Assembly (NCBI GenBank): GCA_937926325.1
Contig: CALAZQ010000588.1
Coordinates: 1-8,780, forward strand
Reading direction: 5' to 3'
DNA from: an uncultured Planctomycetaceae bacterium
GTDB taxonomy: Bacteria > Planctomycetota > Planctomycetia > Pirellulales > UBA1268
DNA length: 8,780 bases
Shown here: one piece after another, positions 1 through 6,171 of the stretch
How positions within the stretch are numbered: the stretch's first letter is position 1
How the letters are laid out: every line of letters starts with the position of its first letter
Notes under the pieces: generated by a model
What the model was told of the DNA's origin: nothing
What the model saw: the letters and a program-made list of their open reading frames with translations, nothing else
Databases searched by the model: none
Position numbers and translations under genes: made by a program

Positions 1-42
1 CTCGACCGCAAACTGGCCCGCTGGGCGAAAGCGGAACGGTAA
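1..42 (+). CDS. C-terminal end of an unidentified protein (partial, truncated by window start)
   Basis: Frame 1 is open from the first base to a TAA at 40-42 and encodes LDRKLARWAKAER. The codons mostly end in G or C, as in the real genes of this window, and the basic, helical composition looks like a protein tail. The other two plus frames show weaker GC3 bias. Thirteen residues are too few to assign a family, so no function is proposed. The gene converges on the minus-strand operon across a gap of about 230 bp. Confidence 0.4.
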   Translation, partial: LDRKLARWAKAER

Positions 43-273
43 TGATGAATAACCTTGGGGAAGCATCTGGCCCTAGCAGAGGTACCCGGATGAAAGCCGC
101 TTAGCAGGAGCCGGCAAACCGCGGGTCCGGTCGCTGCCGCTCCCGGCTTCCTCCCGAAACCTCACGCTGGACGAGGCGAAGGGGTCGGCGAACGCTCGAG
201 GAGCATTCGGCCGGAACGGCCGTCGCGACGAGACTTTTGCCGCCCCTGAGCCGGCTCAAGCCGGTCGTGCCGC
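43..273. other. Convergent intergenic region with several hairpins, no gene seen
   Basis: No frame here has a convincing start, composition or recognisable motif. Three structures are visible. First, AGGAGCCGG (106-114) pairs with CCGGCTTCCT (143-152) with a single bulged base. Second, CGGCCG-GAA-CGGCCG (208-222) is a perfect 6-bp stem, followed 11 bases later by TTTT at 234-237. Third, TGAGCCGGCTCA (247-258) is a 12-bp perfect palindrome next to the end of the NYN gene. The region lies between converging genes, so transcription termination is the natural role, but none of these is a classical stem with an immediate U-run. Confidence 0.5.
250..265 (-). terminator. Possible terminator hairpin downstream of the pyrB-pyrC-NYN operon
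   Basis: CCGGC (251-255) and GCCGG (260-264) form a perfect 5-bp stem with a 4-nt loop, extendable by a G-T pair at 250/265. The hairpin begins about ten bases after the NYN stop codon on the minus strand. There is no T-run on the 3' side of the minus strand, so if it terminates transcription it is weak or Rho-assisted. It overlaps the 247-258 palindrome, so an alternative fold exists. Confidence 0.25.
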
Positions 274-756
274 TCACATGCCGAAGAAGCGTTTCCAGGC
301 TTCCACACCCTCGGGACCAGGCTCAGGCGGCTTGGTGTCGCGGGGCCGCCGGGCGGCCCGCAGCGCGGCCCGGCGTTCGGCCAGCCACTGCTCACTTCCG
401 ACCGCTGTCGCCCGCTGCCGGCGGGCGGCCACCTGCAGCCGGCGGTCGCTGGAGACGACGACGTTGCCCCGGGCCGGCTCATCCTCAAGCAGCTCTTCAA
501 TCAGGCTGTCAGCATCAGGATATTCCCGAGCAAACCAGACCCTGATCGGGCCATGCTGCAGCCGGGCCGGCAGCCCGTCCGGCGCGTGGGCGGCATCAAA
601 GACCACCAGCGTGCGTTCGGCTTCAGGGCCGAGCAATTCCAGCAGGTGGTCAAGCAGCGCGGCGCGAGACTGCTCAAACCCTCGCGGCCCCCGCTCGGCA
701 CCGAAGATTCCCGACGCGTGCAGCAGGTTGTAGCCGTCGATGATGATCATGGTCAT
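274..756 (-). CDS. YacP/Rae1-like NYN-domain ribonuclease
   Basis: This 160-residue protein matches the NYN (PIN-like) family that includes Bacillus YacP/Rae1, a ribosome-associated endoribonuclease. Visible hallmarks are the N-terminal strand and motif IIIDGYNLL (4-12, with D7 and N10), LVVFDAAH (50-57, D54), a YPDADSLIEELL segment (80-90, D81 and D83) and VVVSSDRRLQ (99-108, D104). These are the spaced acidic residues expected to bind the metal in this fold. The Arg-rich stretch 112-139 and a C-terminal WKRFFGM tail follow the core. Its ATG overlaps the pyrC stop in an ATGA junction (753-756), which suggests translational coupling; Met3 is an alternative start. RNA cleavage is inferred from the family. 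The natural substrate and any link to pyrimidine synthesis are unknown. Confidence 0.85.
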   Translation of the reverse strand: MTMIIIDGYNLLHASGIFGAERGPRGFEQSRAALLDHLLELLGPEAERTLVVFDAAHAPDGLPARLQHGPIRVWFAREYPDADSLIEELLEDEPARGNVVVSSDRRLQVAARRQRATAVGSEQWLAERRAALRAARRPRDTKPPEPGPEGVEAWKRFFGM

Positions 757-2042
757 TGCAGGCGATACTTCACCCGACCGGCGACGATCGTCGCCACGGT
801 TCGGCCTGTCAGCGTCCAGCCGTCAAAGGGAGAGTTGATGCTCTTTGAGGCGAACCGCGTCGCATCGACCTGCCACTTGAGGCCGGGGTCGATCAGGGTC
901 ACGTCAGCAACACTGCCCGGCCGCAGGGTGCCCCGATTGACGCCGAGAATCTCGGCCGGCAGTTGGCTGGCCGCCGCCACAAACCGCAGCCAGTCGATCC
1001 GGCCGGTCTCGATCAGACGGGTCACGCAGAGCCCCACCGCGGTCTCCAGGCCGAGAATGCCAAACGGGGCCCGGTCGAGTTCCAGCAGCTTCTTTTCCGG
1101 CGCGTGGGGGGCATGGTCGGTGGCGATGCAGTCGATCGTGCCGTCGGCCAGGCCAGCCAGAATTCCCTCCACGTCGGCGGCGGTCCGCAAGGGCGGGCTC
1201 ATTTTGAAGTTCGAGTCGAAGCCCCGCAGGCACTCGTCGGTCAGCGTGAAGTGGTGGGGGCAGGCCTCGGCCGTCACCCGAATGCCGCGGGCCTTCGCCT
1301 GCCGGATCAGCTCGACCCCGTGGGCGGTCGAGACATGCATCACATGCAGCCGGCCACCGGTCACTTCGGCCAGGGCGAGATCCCGGCCGATCATCACCTC
1401 TTCGGCCGCTGCCGGCATCCCCTTCAGGCCGAGGCTCAACGAGACCAGGCCTTCGTGCATGACGCCCCCGCGGGAGAGTTCCAGCACCTCTTCGTGGGCC
1501 AGGATCGGCTTGTCGAACATGCGGCAGTATTCGAAGGCCCGCCGCATCAGTTCAGCGTCATAGACGGGCGAGCCGTCATCACTGAAGGCGACCGCGCCCG
1601 CCTCGACCAGCTGCCCAATCTCGGCCAGTTCCTTGCCCGCCCGGTCACGGCTGACGCAGCCGACGACGAAGACGTTGCAGGTGTCGGCCCGGGCCGCCTT
1701 CTGGCGGATGAACTCGACATTCGCCTGGGTGTCGATCGGCGGCTCGGTGTTGGGAATACAGGCGACGCTGGTGAAGCCTCCCGCCAACGCCGCCCGGGTG
1801 CCGGTCTCGATCGTCTCATCCTCTTCGCGGCCCGGCTCCCGCAGGTGGACATGCATGTCGATCAGGCCGGGGGTGACCACCAACCCTTCGGCGTCGATCG
1901 TCTCGTCAACCTTGCCCAGCGGCTGGCTGCCGGTCTGGCCGACCGCCACAACAAGCCCATCGCGAATCAGCAGGTCGTCGATCCGGTCGATCCCCTGGCT
2001 GGGATCGACCACGCGGCCACCACGGATCAACATCGATGCCAT
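753..2042 (-). CDS. pyrC: Dihydroorotase, class I
   Basis: PyrC closes N-carbamoyl-L-aspartate to L-dihydroorotate, the third step of de novo UMP synthesis, in the cytoplasm. The 429 residues have the usual class I length and amidohydrolase layout. MHVHLREPG (63-71) carries the metal ligands H64 and H66 and substrate-binding R68. FSDDGSPV (153-160) places D155 where Aquifex and Bacillus enzymes use a bridging Asp instead of a carbamylated Lys. H183 (LAHEEV), H236 (VMHVS) and the catalytic D309 in ATDHAPH (307-313) complete the site. NTEPPID at 98-104 and the closing VADVTLID / GRVKYRL strands are typical. The ATG overlaps the pyrB stop by one base (TGATG) and the stop overlaps the NYN start (ATGA). 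Met4 is a possible alternative start. One small deviation is SPPLR (282-286), where many relatives have NPPLR. Confidence 0.95.
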   Translation of the reverse strand: MASMLIRGGRVVDPSQGIDRIDDLLIRDGLVVAVGQTGSQPLGKVDETIDAEGLVVTPGLIDMHVHLREPGREEDETIETGTRAALAGGFTSVACIPNTEPPIDTQANVEFIRQKAARADTCNVFVVGCVSRDRAGKELAEIGQLVEAGAVAFSDDGSPVYDAELMRRAFEYCRMFDKPILAHEEVLELSRGGVMHEGLVSLSLGLKGMPAAAEEVMIGRDLALAEVTGGRLHVMHVSTAHGVELIRQAKARGIRVTAEACPHHFTLTDECLRGFDSNFKMSPPLRTAADVEGILAGLADGTIDCIATDHAPHAPEKKLLELDRAPFGILGLETAVGLCVTRLIETGRIDWLRFVAAASQLPAEILGVNRGTLRPGSVADVTLIDPGLKWQVDATRFASKSINSPFDGWTLTGRTVATIVAGRVKYRLQ

Positions 2043-3064
2043 CAGACAATCCTCCTGCGGTCGGCCGCCGGATCGGCCGCTTGCTGCCGCCCGCCACAGA
2101 TCAGCCAGAGCACGGCCATCCGCACGGCCAGCCCGTTGGTCACCTGGTCAAGAATCAGCGACTGCGGGCAGTCAGCCACGTCGGCTGTCACCTCGACGCC
2201 ACGATTGATCGGCCCGGGGGCGAGGATCACCAGGTCTGGCTTCGCCCGCCGCAGCCGATCACGGTTCATCGCGTAGAGGTGGGCGTATTCCCGCACCGAC
2301 GGGAAGGGGCTGGTGTGCTGTCGCTCGAACTGAATCCGCAGCAGGTTCAGCACATCACACCGCGGCAGGATCGCATCGAGGTCGTGCGAAATCTCTACGC
2401 CCAGTTCCCGCCAACGGTCCGAGACGAGTGTCGGGGGCCCACAAAGGATCACCTTCGCCCCCAGCTTTGTCAGCCCCCAGAGATTCGACCGGGCCGTCCG
2501 GCTGTGGGCGATGTCACCGACGAGGCCGACCGTGAGCCCCCGCAGGTCACCCAGCCGCTCTCGGATGGACAGAATGTCGAGGAGGCCCTGCGTGGGATGG
2601 GCGTGCGGACCGTCACCGGCGTTGATGACGCCCACATCGAGGTGGCCCGCCAGCAGATGGGGCGTTCCCGGCGTGGCATGCCGTACCACCACGGCATCGA
2701 TTCCCATCGCCTCGAGATTCTTGGCCGTGTCGATGAACGACTCGCCCTTCGAGAGGCTGCTGGTCGAGGCCGAAAAGTCGATGACGTCCGCCCCCAGCCG
2801 CCGGGCCGCCAATGAAAAGCTGGTCTTGGTACGGGTTGAGTTCTCAAAAAACAGATTGACTACTGCCGATCCGGCCAGCACGTCGATCTTGCGGCGGCAG
2901 CCGTCGGTGGCCTCCTTGCAGAGCACCGCCGTATCGAGAATCAGGCTGATTTCCTCGGCAGAGAGCTCTTCAAGGTCGAGCAGGTTCCGATGCGACCAGC
3001 CGGCTGTCGGTAGCCGGCTGCGAAGGGGCCCGGGAGCGGCGGTCACAGCAGGCTGATTGGACAT
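2042..3064 (-). CDS. pyrB: Aspartate carbamoyltransferase catalytic subunit
   Basis: PyrB transfers the carbamoyl group of carbamoyl phosphate to L-aspartate, the committed step of pyrimidine synthesis. Recognisable elements are [11 protein letters not shown] (73-83), the carbamoyl-phosphate loop; TSSLSKGES (101-109) with the mobile-loop Lys106; [13 protein letters not shown] (151-163) with active-site H156; [13 protein letters not shown] (181-193); LRIQFER (242-248) with the Asp-binding Arg/Gln pair; and [10 protein letters not shown] (282-291). At 340 residues it is about 30 longer than E. coli PyrB, through an N-terminal extension of about 25 residues and a basic C-terminal tail. The next in-frame ATG is far downstream (Met120), so the ATG at 3064 is chosen. 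No clear Shine-Dalgarno and no pyrI are seen. It is probably the first gene of the operon. Its partner may be PyrC, as in the Aquifex ATCase-DHOase complex, but that is inference. Confidence 0.96.
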   Translation of the reverse strand: MSNQPAVTAAPGPLRSRLPTAGWSHRNLLDLEELSAEEISLILDTAVLCKEATDGCRRKIDVLAGSAVVNLFFENSTRTKTSFSLAARRLGADVIDFSASTSSLSKGESFIDTAKNLEAMGIDAVVVRHATPGTPHLLAGHLDVGVINAGDGPHAHPTQGLLDILSIRERLGDLRGLTVGLVGDIAHSRTARSNLWGLTKLGAKVILCGPPTLVSDRWRELGVEISHDLDAILPRCDVLNLLRIQFERQHTSPFPSVREYAHLYAMNRDRLRRAKPDLVILAPGPINRGVEVTADVADCPQSLILDQVTNGLAVRMAVLWLICGGRQQAADPAADRRRIV

Positions 3065-3098
3065 ATGAACGGCGAGCAGTGGGCTGAAAGTGGGTAAA

Positions 3099-3112
3099 CC
3101 GGGAATTTCCGG
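3099..3112. repeat. Imperfect palindrome near the predicted pyrB transcript start
   Basis: CCGGGAATTTCCGG is symmetric except for one G-T position. It lies 35-48 bases upstream of the pyrB ATG, right where a transcript from the candidate promoter would begin. It could be an operator or a short 5'-UTR hairpin; no regulator is identified. Confidence 0.35.
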
Positions 3113-3115
3113 CGG

Positions 3116-3144
3116 AGTCTAGCAGCGGCTGGCCCGATCGTCAG
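3116..3144 (-). promoter_or_regulatory. Candidate sigma70-type promoter of the pyrB operon
   Basis: On the minus strand CTGACG (3144-3139) matches TTGACA at 4 of 6 positions and TAGACT (3121-3116) matches TATAAT at 4 of 6, separated by exactly 17 bases. A transcript would start near 3109 and leave a leader of about 45 nt before the pyrB ATG. The match is moderate and planctomycete promoters are poorly defined, so the optimal spacer and location are the main support. Confidence 0.4.
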
Positions 3145-3153
3145 CAGCGGCTG
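3121..3153. repeat. Two 11-bp direct repeats, 22-bp period, over the pyrB promoter
   Basis: AGCAGCGGCTG occurs at 3121-3131 and again at 3143-3153. The 22-bp start-to-start distance is about two helical turns, so both copies face the same side of the DNA. One copy sits in the candidate promoter spacer and the other overlaps the -35 and the sequence upstream of it. This is the geometry of a tandem operator, though the binding protein is unknown. Confidence 0.5.
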
Positions 3154-3171
3154 AGGCTGGACTTGCCTCAG
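3151..3171. repeat. 7-bp dyad upstream of the pyrB promoter
   Basis: CTGAGGC (3151-3157) and GCCTCAG (3165-3171) are perfect inverted copies around a 7-nt centre. The dyad overlaps the second direct repeat by three bases and lies upstream of the candidate pyrB -35. It is therefore more likely a protein-binding dyad for pyrB than an RNA hairpin of the pyrB transcript. It could instead lie in a leader of the plus-strand lipoprotein gene. Confidence 0.4.
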
Positions 3172-3246
3172 GGAGGAAAAAGTTCCTACTTTCCCGAAAA
3201 CCTGCTGGTGACCATCGCAGGCCAGCAGCATTTCCCGAACCCGCTC

Positions 3247-3260
3247 CGGGGTTATCCCCG
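3247..3260 (+). repeat. GC hairpin upstream of the lipoprotein gene
   Basis: CGGGG-TTAT-CCCCG is a perfect 5-bp stem with a 4-nt loop ending 23 bases before the ATG at 3284. It resembles the CCGGGG-TTT-CCCCGG hairpin at 6078-6092 in front of the ABC transporter genes. A leader RNA structure is possible; its function is unknown. Confidence 0.35.
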
Positions 3261-3283
3261 ACAAATTCCTGTCCCGGCGACGC

Positions 3284-4456
3284 ATGCAACCAGCCACGCC
3301 TCCCAATCCAATCGAGCTGCTCCGAGCCCTGCTGGTCGTGGCCGCGGCTCTGTCTGCCGGCTGCAGTTCGGTCATCTCGATGCGGGATGCCCTCCGCGAG
3401 AGCGTCGAACAAGCAGCAGCGATGACGCAGCTGGCCACCCTCGGCGACCTTGGTCCGCATGCTGCTGAGATGGGCCCGACCGATGTTGCCAGCTACGCCG
3501 CCGAAGGTGACCAGGGCAACCCGACCGCCGCCGACCTGGCCGAGTCGCTCACCGACGACCCCGCTGCGGTGGCGGCTGCCATCGAGATCGCGATCAGCGA
3601 ATTGTCTCAAGCCGACAGCCTTGACGCTGCCTCGAAGGCCGCCCTCATCGAGACCCTGCAGCTGACTCCGCAGGCCGACTGGCCGGTGGTGATTGAAGAG
3701 TTCACCGCCACGCTCACTGCGTTGCGGGCGGTCGATGCTGTCATCCCGCCCGAGCCGGTCGAGGCGGCTGCCCGGTCACCCGCCCCAGCGATGACCGAGC
3801 CCGCAGTGCCTGAGCCCGTGGTGCTTGCTGAGCCGGAACAGCAGCCGCCCGCCGAACCGGCTGCCGCTGCCGAGGCGACCACGGCCGACGTTTCCGCCCC
3901 GGTCGGCCCTTCTTCGGGCAACGAGCAGACCGCTGATGCCTCGGCAACACCGCATCCCGCGGTGCCTGAAGCTGAACACGCTCCCAAGCGGTCCTCAGCC
4001 GCGGCGGCCTCCGACTCCGCTGAGCCAGCCACCATCCCCGCCGAGCCAACGCCGAACCCTGGGCTCTCAATTGAGCGTCCCTGCCTGGCCCGGCAGGTGC
4101 GGGGCTGGGGGCAGGTCGATCGGTTCGACTCCGCCGATCTGCATCCCGGCAGCGAGGTGATCGCCTACTTTGAGCTCTCCGGCATCACCTCCACGCCGAC
4201 TCCCGACGGCGTCACCACGAGCATCGACACCACCCTGCGGCTGGAGGACGCACAGGGCAACCGGCTGCACAGCTGGTCCTTTCCACCGGTGACCGAAACC
4301 TGCACGGCCCAGCGGCGCGACTATTTCGCCCGTTACCTCCTCGACCTCCCTGCCGATCTCCCCACGGGTGAACATCGGCTCGTCCTCTCGGTCGCCGATC
4401 TTCAGGCCGGCAGCACCGCCGAGGCAGCGATCGCCATGCCCATAACCGCCGACTGA
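3284..4456 (+). CDS. Putative lipoprotein with Pro/Ala/Glu linker and planctomycete-type C-terminal domain
   Basis: The 390-residue product begins with a hydrophobic segment (12-23) and a lipobox LSAGC ending at Cys27, so export and lipidation are likely, although only one Arg precedes the hydrophobic core. Residues 28-150 are acidic, Ala-rich and probably helical. Residues 153-262 are a low-complexity Pro/Ala/Glu/Ser linker. Residues 263-388 form a compact domain with two Cys (in RPCLARQ and TETCTAQ), the phrases GWGQVDRFDSADLHPG and RRDYFARYLLDLP, and a closing LVLSVADLQAG strand. It resembles a beta-sandwich domain I associate with planctomycete hypothetical proteins. No enzymatic motif is visible; a structural or binding role at the cell envelope is inference. 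ATG 3284 is the only start that leaves a sensible signal peptide. The gene stands alone, divergent from pyrB and convergent with the efflux gene. Confidence 0.8.
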   Translation: MQPATPPNPIELLRALLVVAAALSAGCSSVISMRDALRESVEQAAAMTQLATLGDLGPHAAEMGPTDVASYAAEGDQGNPTAADLAESLTDDPAAVAAAIEIAISELSQADSLDAASKAALIETLQLTPQADWPVVIEEFTATLTALRAVDAVIPPEPVEAAARSPAPAMTEPAVPEPVVLAEPEQQPPAEPAAAAEATTADVSAPVGPSSGNEQTADASATPHPAVPEAEHAPKRSSAAAASDSAEPATIPAEPTPNPGLSIERPCLARQVRGWGQVDRFDSADLHPGSEVIAYFELSGITSTPTPDGVTTSIDTTLRLEDAQGNRLHSWSFPPVTETCTAQRRDYFARYLLDLPADLPTGEHRLVLSVADLQAGSTAEAAIAMPITAD

Positions 4457-4466
4457 GCCTCGCTCA
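4454..4466. repeat. Small inverted repeat spanning both convergent stop codons
   Basis: TGAGC-CTC-GCTCA is a perfect 5-bp stem with a 3-nt loop. Its outer ends are the TGA of the lipoprotein gene and, on the other strand, the TGA of the outer-membrane efflux gene. It would fold in either transcript and might act as a minimal bidirectional terminator or 3'-end stabiliser. No T-run flanks it. Confidence 0.3.
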
Positions 4467-5996
4467 ACGTACCGGTGGCGGCATCTGTTCGGGGAGCAGC
4501 CCTGGTGGCGGGCCCTGCCGCTCGTCGAGAAACTCCAGCTCGGTTGTCGCCGGTGACGCCATGGTTGGCGGAAACTCCTCCAACTGGAGAAGGTCGGCGA
4601 TTTCGACCGCCCCGTTCCAGCGGGCCCGCTGGGCATCAACATACGCCAGCTCGGTCTCGGTGAGGATTCGCTGGGCCTCCAGCAGCCGCAGGAAGGTCAG
4701 CTCGCCCTGGGAATAGAGCAGCTGGGTCACCCGCACGGTCTCGCGGGCCTTCGGCAGGATCAGCTCCTGATACCACTCAGCCAGCCGGCGGGCCTGGCGG
4801 TAGTCGTTGATCGCCTTGGCGGTCTGGTCGGCCAGCTCGATTTCAATCGACCGCAGCTCGGCCCGGGCGGTGGCGATGCCGGCGCGGGCAGAACGGATGG
4901 TGCCCTGATTGCGGTCGAACAGCGGCACCGACAGCATCACTTCGACCAGCCCCTGATCCTGCGGTGGGCCGACCTGCCGCTGATAGCCGCCCATCAGCGT
5001 GACGTTCGGAATCGGCTCGACCACCGACCGCTCCAGCGTCCACTGGGCCCGGGCGATGTTGGCCTCGGCCGCCCGGGGATTGGCGTTGCGGGCAATCACG
5101 GCCCGCTGCAGCTCCTTCAAATCGAAGTTGGGCAGCAGCTGGAAGAGGTCTCCCTCGATCTCACCAACATCGGCCATCGGCAGTCCCATGGCAGCCGCCA
5201 GTTCCCGCCGTTCGGTCTCGATGTTGACCGTTGAGTTAATCAGCCGGACCTCGGCCCGGTCCCGCTCGATGCTCCAGAACAGGGTGTCAGCCCGGGTCTC
5301 CTCGCCGGCGGCGGCCAGCTGCTTGCCGATCTCGTACGACCGATTGGAGATGTCGTAGAGCAGTTTGAAAATCTCCAGCCGCCGCTGTGAGACGAGCAGA
5401 TCGTAAAAGGCCATCCGCACCCCGGTGAGCACATCGAACCGGGCCCGAATCAGCTCGTACTCTGCCCGCTGTACGTCCCGCAGGGCCGCCTGCTGCGACA
5501 GCTTCAGCTTGCCGGCGGTGATGAACTCCTGTGAGACGAAGCCGTTCCACTGACTGTCGGTGCCGGCCATCTGGGGGCTCGATCCAGCCAGCACCGGATT
5601 GGGATAGAGCCGGGCCTGCACCGCCTCGCCACGGGCCTGCTCGACCGCGGCTCGGGCCGATCGCATCCGCGGATGGCTCTCAATCGCTCGCACCGAAAAC
5701 TCTTCGAGCGTTCGCGGTGAAGGGCCATTGGGACGTTCACGAGAGCGGTCGAGCGGCTGACCGGGAACCGGCGGTGCCGCCGCGGCCGGCACCAACTCGG
5801 CCGGTGCTTCGGGCGGACTCGGCGCAGCCGGGGCCAGCAGTGGCCCAGAGTCGGCCATCAGGAAGCGGTTGCTGGTTTTCCGGGGCTGGTTCGACTCCGC
5901 GGCTCCGCCGAGCGTTGCCGAAAGCAGGGCAAGGCCCAGGATGGAGCCCCGCAGCCCGGTTCTTGAATATGCTGGCGTTTTCATAGACTCGTGCAT
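4464..5996 (-). CDS. TolC/CzcC-type outer-membrane efflux protein (OEP family)
   Basis: This 510-residue protein would form the trimeric channel-tunnel of an efflux or type I secretion system in the outer membrane. A signal peptide (about 6-33) has no lipobox Cys. A Pro/Ala-rich spacer (about 50-95) precedes two OEP repeats (about 96-285 and 290-475) made of long helices. Typical phrases are YPNPVL (131-136), SQEFITAGKL (155-164), NVTLMGGYQRQ (331-341), SVPLFDRNQG (356-365) and GELTFLRLLEAQR (431-443), closest in feel to CzcC-like members. A Pro-rich tail (475-510) follows. Met1 or Met5 could be the start; Met5 gives the cleaner signal peptide. The gene is divergent from an ABC ATPase and permease pair, a plausible but unproven partner. 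No RND pump or membrane-fusion adaptor is in the window, so the substrate (metal, drug or peptide) cannot be told. Confidence 0.9.
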   Translation of the reverse strand: MHESMKTPAYSRTGLRGSILGLALLSATLGGAAESNQPRKTSNRFLMADSGPLLAPAAPSPPEAPAELVPAAAAPPVPGQPLDRSRERPNGPSPRTLEEFSVRAIESHPRMRSARAAVEQARGEAVQARLYPNPVLAGSSPQMAGTDSQWNGFVSQEFITAGKLKLSQQAALRDVQRAEYELIRARFDVLTGVRMAFYDLLVSQRRLEIFKLLYDISNRSYEIGKQLAAAGEETRADTLFWSIERDRAEVRLINSTVNIETERRELAAAMGLPMADVGEIEGDLFQLLPNFDLKELQRAVIARNANPRAAEANIARAQWTLERSVVEPIPNVTLMGGYQRQVGPPQDQGLVEVMLSVPLFDRNQGTIRSARAGIATARAELRSIEIELADQTAKAINDYRQARRLAEWYQELILPKARETVRVTQLLYSQGELTFLRLLEAQRILTETELAYVDAQRARWNGAVEIADLLQLEEFPPTMASPATTELEFLDERQGPPPGLLPEQMPPPVR

Positions 5997-6010
5997 CGCA
6001 GGACGACCGC

Positions 6011-6051
6011 TTCAACCGGAAGAATCGGCAGAATCGGCCGGCACGGTTGAA
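6011..6051. repeat. 8-bp inverted repeat enclosing a tandem 9-mer, possible operator
   Basis: TTCAACCG (6011-6018) and CGGTTGAA (6044-6051) are perfect inverted copies. Between them AGAATCGGC is repeated back to back at 6021-6029 and 6030-6038. The whole element lies 15-55 bases upstream of the efflux gene start codon. It may be a regulator binding site, or a hairpin in the efflux mRNA leader. No regulator gene is visible nearby. Confidence 0.45.
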
Positions 6052-6077
6052 CGAACCTGCCAGGTTTCACCGGCTTA

Positions 6078-6092
6078 CCGGGGTTTCCCCGG
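6078..6092 (+). repeat. Perfect GC hairpin in the ABC transporter upstream region
   Basis: CCGGGG-TTT-CCCCGG is a perfect 6-bp stem with a 3-nt loop, very stable for its size. It is not followed by a T-run. Its sequence is close to the 3247-3260 hairpin in front of the lipoprotein gene. Confidence 0.4.
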
Positions 6093-6122
6093 CACGATAA
6101 CCGTTACGCCCCTCAGGCATTC

Positions 6123-6154
6123 GCAGGTCGCGTTTCTCGCTTCCCGCGACATGC
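6123..6154 (+). repeat. Imperfect 10-bp hairpin in the ABC transporter leader
   Basis: GCAGGTCGCG (6123-6132) pairs with CGCGACATGC (6145-6154) at 9 of 10 positions, with one G/A mismatch and a 12-nt pyrimidine-rich loop. It ends 17 bases before the Shine-Dalgarno of the ATPase gene. It could be a leader RNA element or an operator dyad. Confidence 0.4.
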
Positions 6155-6171
6155 CGTCCCCAAAAACTCTC

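Larger units (their letters stand above)
3065..3283. other. Divergent control region between pyrB and the lipoprotein gene
   Basis: This 219-bp gap carries no convincing reading frame but is unusually dense in symmetry. It contains an imperfect palindrome (3099-3112), a candidate pyrB promoter (3116-3144), an 11-bp direct repeat (3121-3131 and 3143-3153), a 7-bp dyad (3151-3171), a small AGGAA/TTCCT hairpin (3174-3187) and a GC hairpin (3247-3260). The two genes diverge from it, so both promoters should lie here. I could not identify a convincing promoter for the lipoprotein side. Confidence 0.6.

Noticed and set aside
42..104. A 20-codon ATG frame overlapping the TAA of the first partial gene
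   Set aside because: Very short, with no ribosome binding site, weak GC3 bias and no recognisable sequence.
553..1563. Plus-strand open frame of 336 codons, antisense to pyrC and the NYN gene
   Set aside because: It crosses two well-supported minus-strand genes, is Ser/Arg-rich in the way of shadow frames and has no recognisable domain.
963..2276. Plus-strand open frame of 437 codons, antisense to pyrC
   Set aside because: The opposite strand encodes an unmistakable dihydroorotase with all catalytic residues. Long antisense frames are expected in GC-rich genes, and this one shows no family motif.
2036..2815. Plus-strand open frame of 259 codons, antisense to pyrB
   Set aside because: It lies opposite clear PyrB active-site motifs and has no motif of its own.
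3119..3610. Minus-strand open frame of 163 codons covering the pyrB upstream region and the lipoprotein start
   Set aside because: It overlaps the signal peptide and N-terminal part of the lipoprotein gene in antisense, contains no domain and starts inside that gene.
6047..6101. TTGAAC and GATAAC as a sigma70 promoter for the ABC genes
   Set aside because: Each matches 4 of 6 consensus positions, but they are about 43 bases apart, and no suitable partner hexamer lies at 16-18 bp from either.
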